The notes under the pieces are model-generated. The model was not told where the DNA came from, ran no database searches, and saw only the letters and a list, made by a program, of their open reading frames with translations. From Opitutaceae bacterium (GTDB taxonomy: Bacteria; Verrucomicrobiota; Verrucomicrobiia; Opitutales; Opitutaceae), in assembly GCA_016794625.1 (NCBI GenBank), contig JAEUGY010000077.1, forward strand, positions 48,486 to 112,485: a stretch of DNA of 64,000 nucleotides, in the 5' to 3' direction. Positions 63,942 through 64,000 of the stretch are shown here, piece after piece. Numbering within the stretch: position 1 is the first letter of the stretch; every line of letters starts with the position of its first letter. A program made the position numbers and the translations under genes.

Positions 63942-64000
63942 GAAATTGGGAAAGAGCGCGGACGTTAGGTTCGTGGGTACCTGAGTCAAGAGCTGTTTTG

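Noticed and set aside
1..64000. CRISPR arrays, insertion sequences, integrases or prophage genes
   Set aside because: I saw no regularly spaced repeats, no transposase or integrase and no phage structural protein in any frame.

Overview
The window looks like a chromosome segment of a high-GC, polysaccharide-degrading member of the Verrucomicrobiota, most probably Opitutaceae. This is an inference from gene content. There are five TonB-dependent receptors (TBDRs), four with a TonB-box-like stretch resembling LSPFVV, three formylglycine sulfatases, three Gfo/Idh/MocA oxidoreductases (two with Tat-type leaders), two ECF-sigma/FecR/TBDR modules and no SusD. There is no IS element, rRNA, CRISPR array or phage gene. 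One tRNA-Asp lies at the right end.

Layout. 1-5.8 kb: a siderophore-type TBDR with a strong terminator, an AraC regulator, an aldo/keto reductase and a rifampin ADP-ribosyltransferase (Arr). 6-22.1 kb, minus strand: a tightly packed nine-gene run that reads TBDR > Gfo/Idh > GH67 alpha-glucuronidase > sulfatase > PhoD-like phosphatase > solute-binding protein/permease fusion > OppC > OppD > OppF. Four junctions are 4-base start/stop overlaps. A divergent XylR-type regulator (sugar-binding domain plus AraC HTH) faces it. I read it as a locus for a glucuronate-bearing, sulfated glycan: the TBDR brings it across the outer membrane, exported enzymes trim it, and an Opp-family ABC importer takes in the oligosaccharide.

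23.4-28.5 kb: a Tat-exported sulfatase, an AraC/GyrI-like regulator with two small genes, and a Gfo/Idh oxidoreductase. 28.6-41.4 kb: two FecI-FecR-TBDR(STN) surface-signalling modules, separated by a beta-propeller-like secreted protein, a Tat-exported Gfo/Idh protein and a HEAT-repeat lipoprotein. A LacI-type operator dyad lies before the second module. 41.5-45.4 kb: a DUF6265 gene with an unknown membrane protein, divergent from a PadR regulator and its membrane partner.

45.5-57.8 kb: a second glycan locus. An AraC activator faces sulfatase > GPH symporter > GH105-DUF4861 > heparinase II/III-type lyase > TBDR, a set like that used for ulvan-type sulfated uronate polysaccharides. A 33-base site repeated before the sulfatase and before the TBDR, at identical distance from a -10-like element, is the best candidate for the AraC operator. 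57.8-64 kb, minus strand: EngB GTPase, then an amidohydrolase, NagA, a secreted GH32/43-like propeller protein, an enolase-superfamily gene that has lost its whole catalytic barrel by an in-frame deletion, and tRNA-Asp with its terminator.
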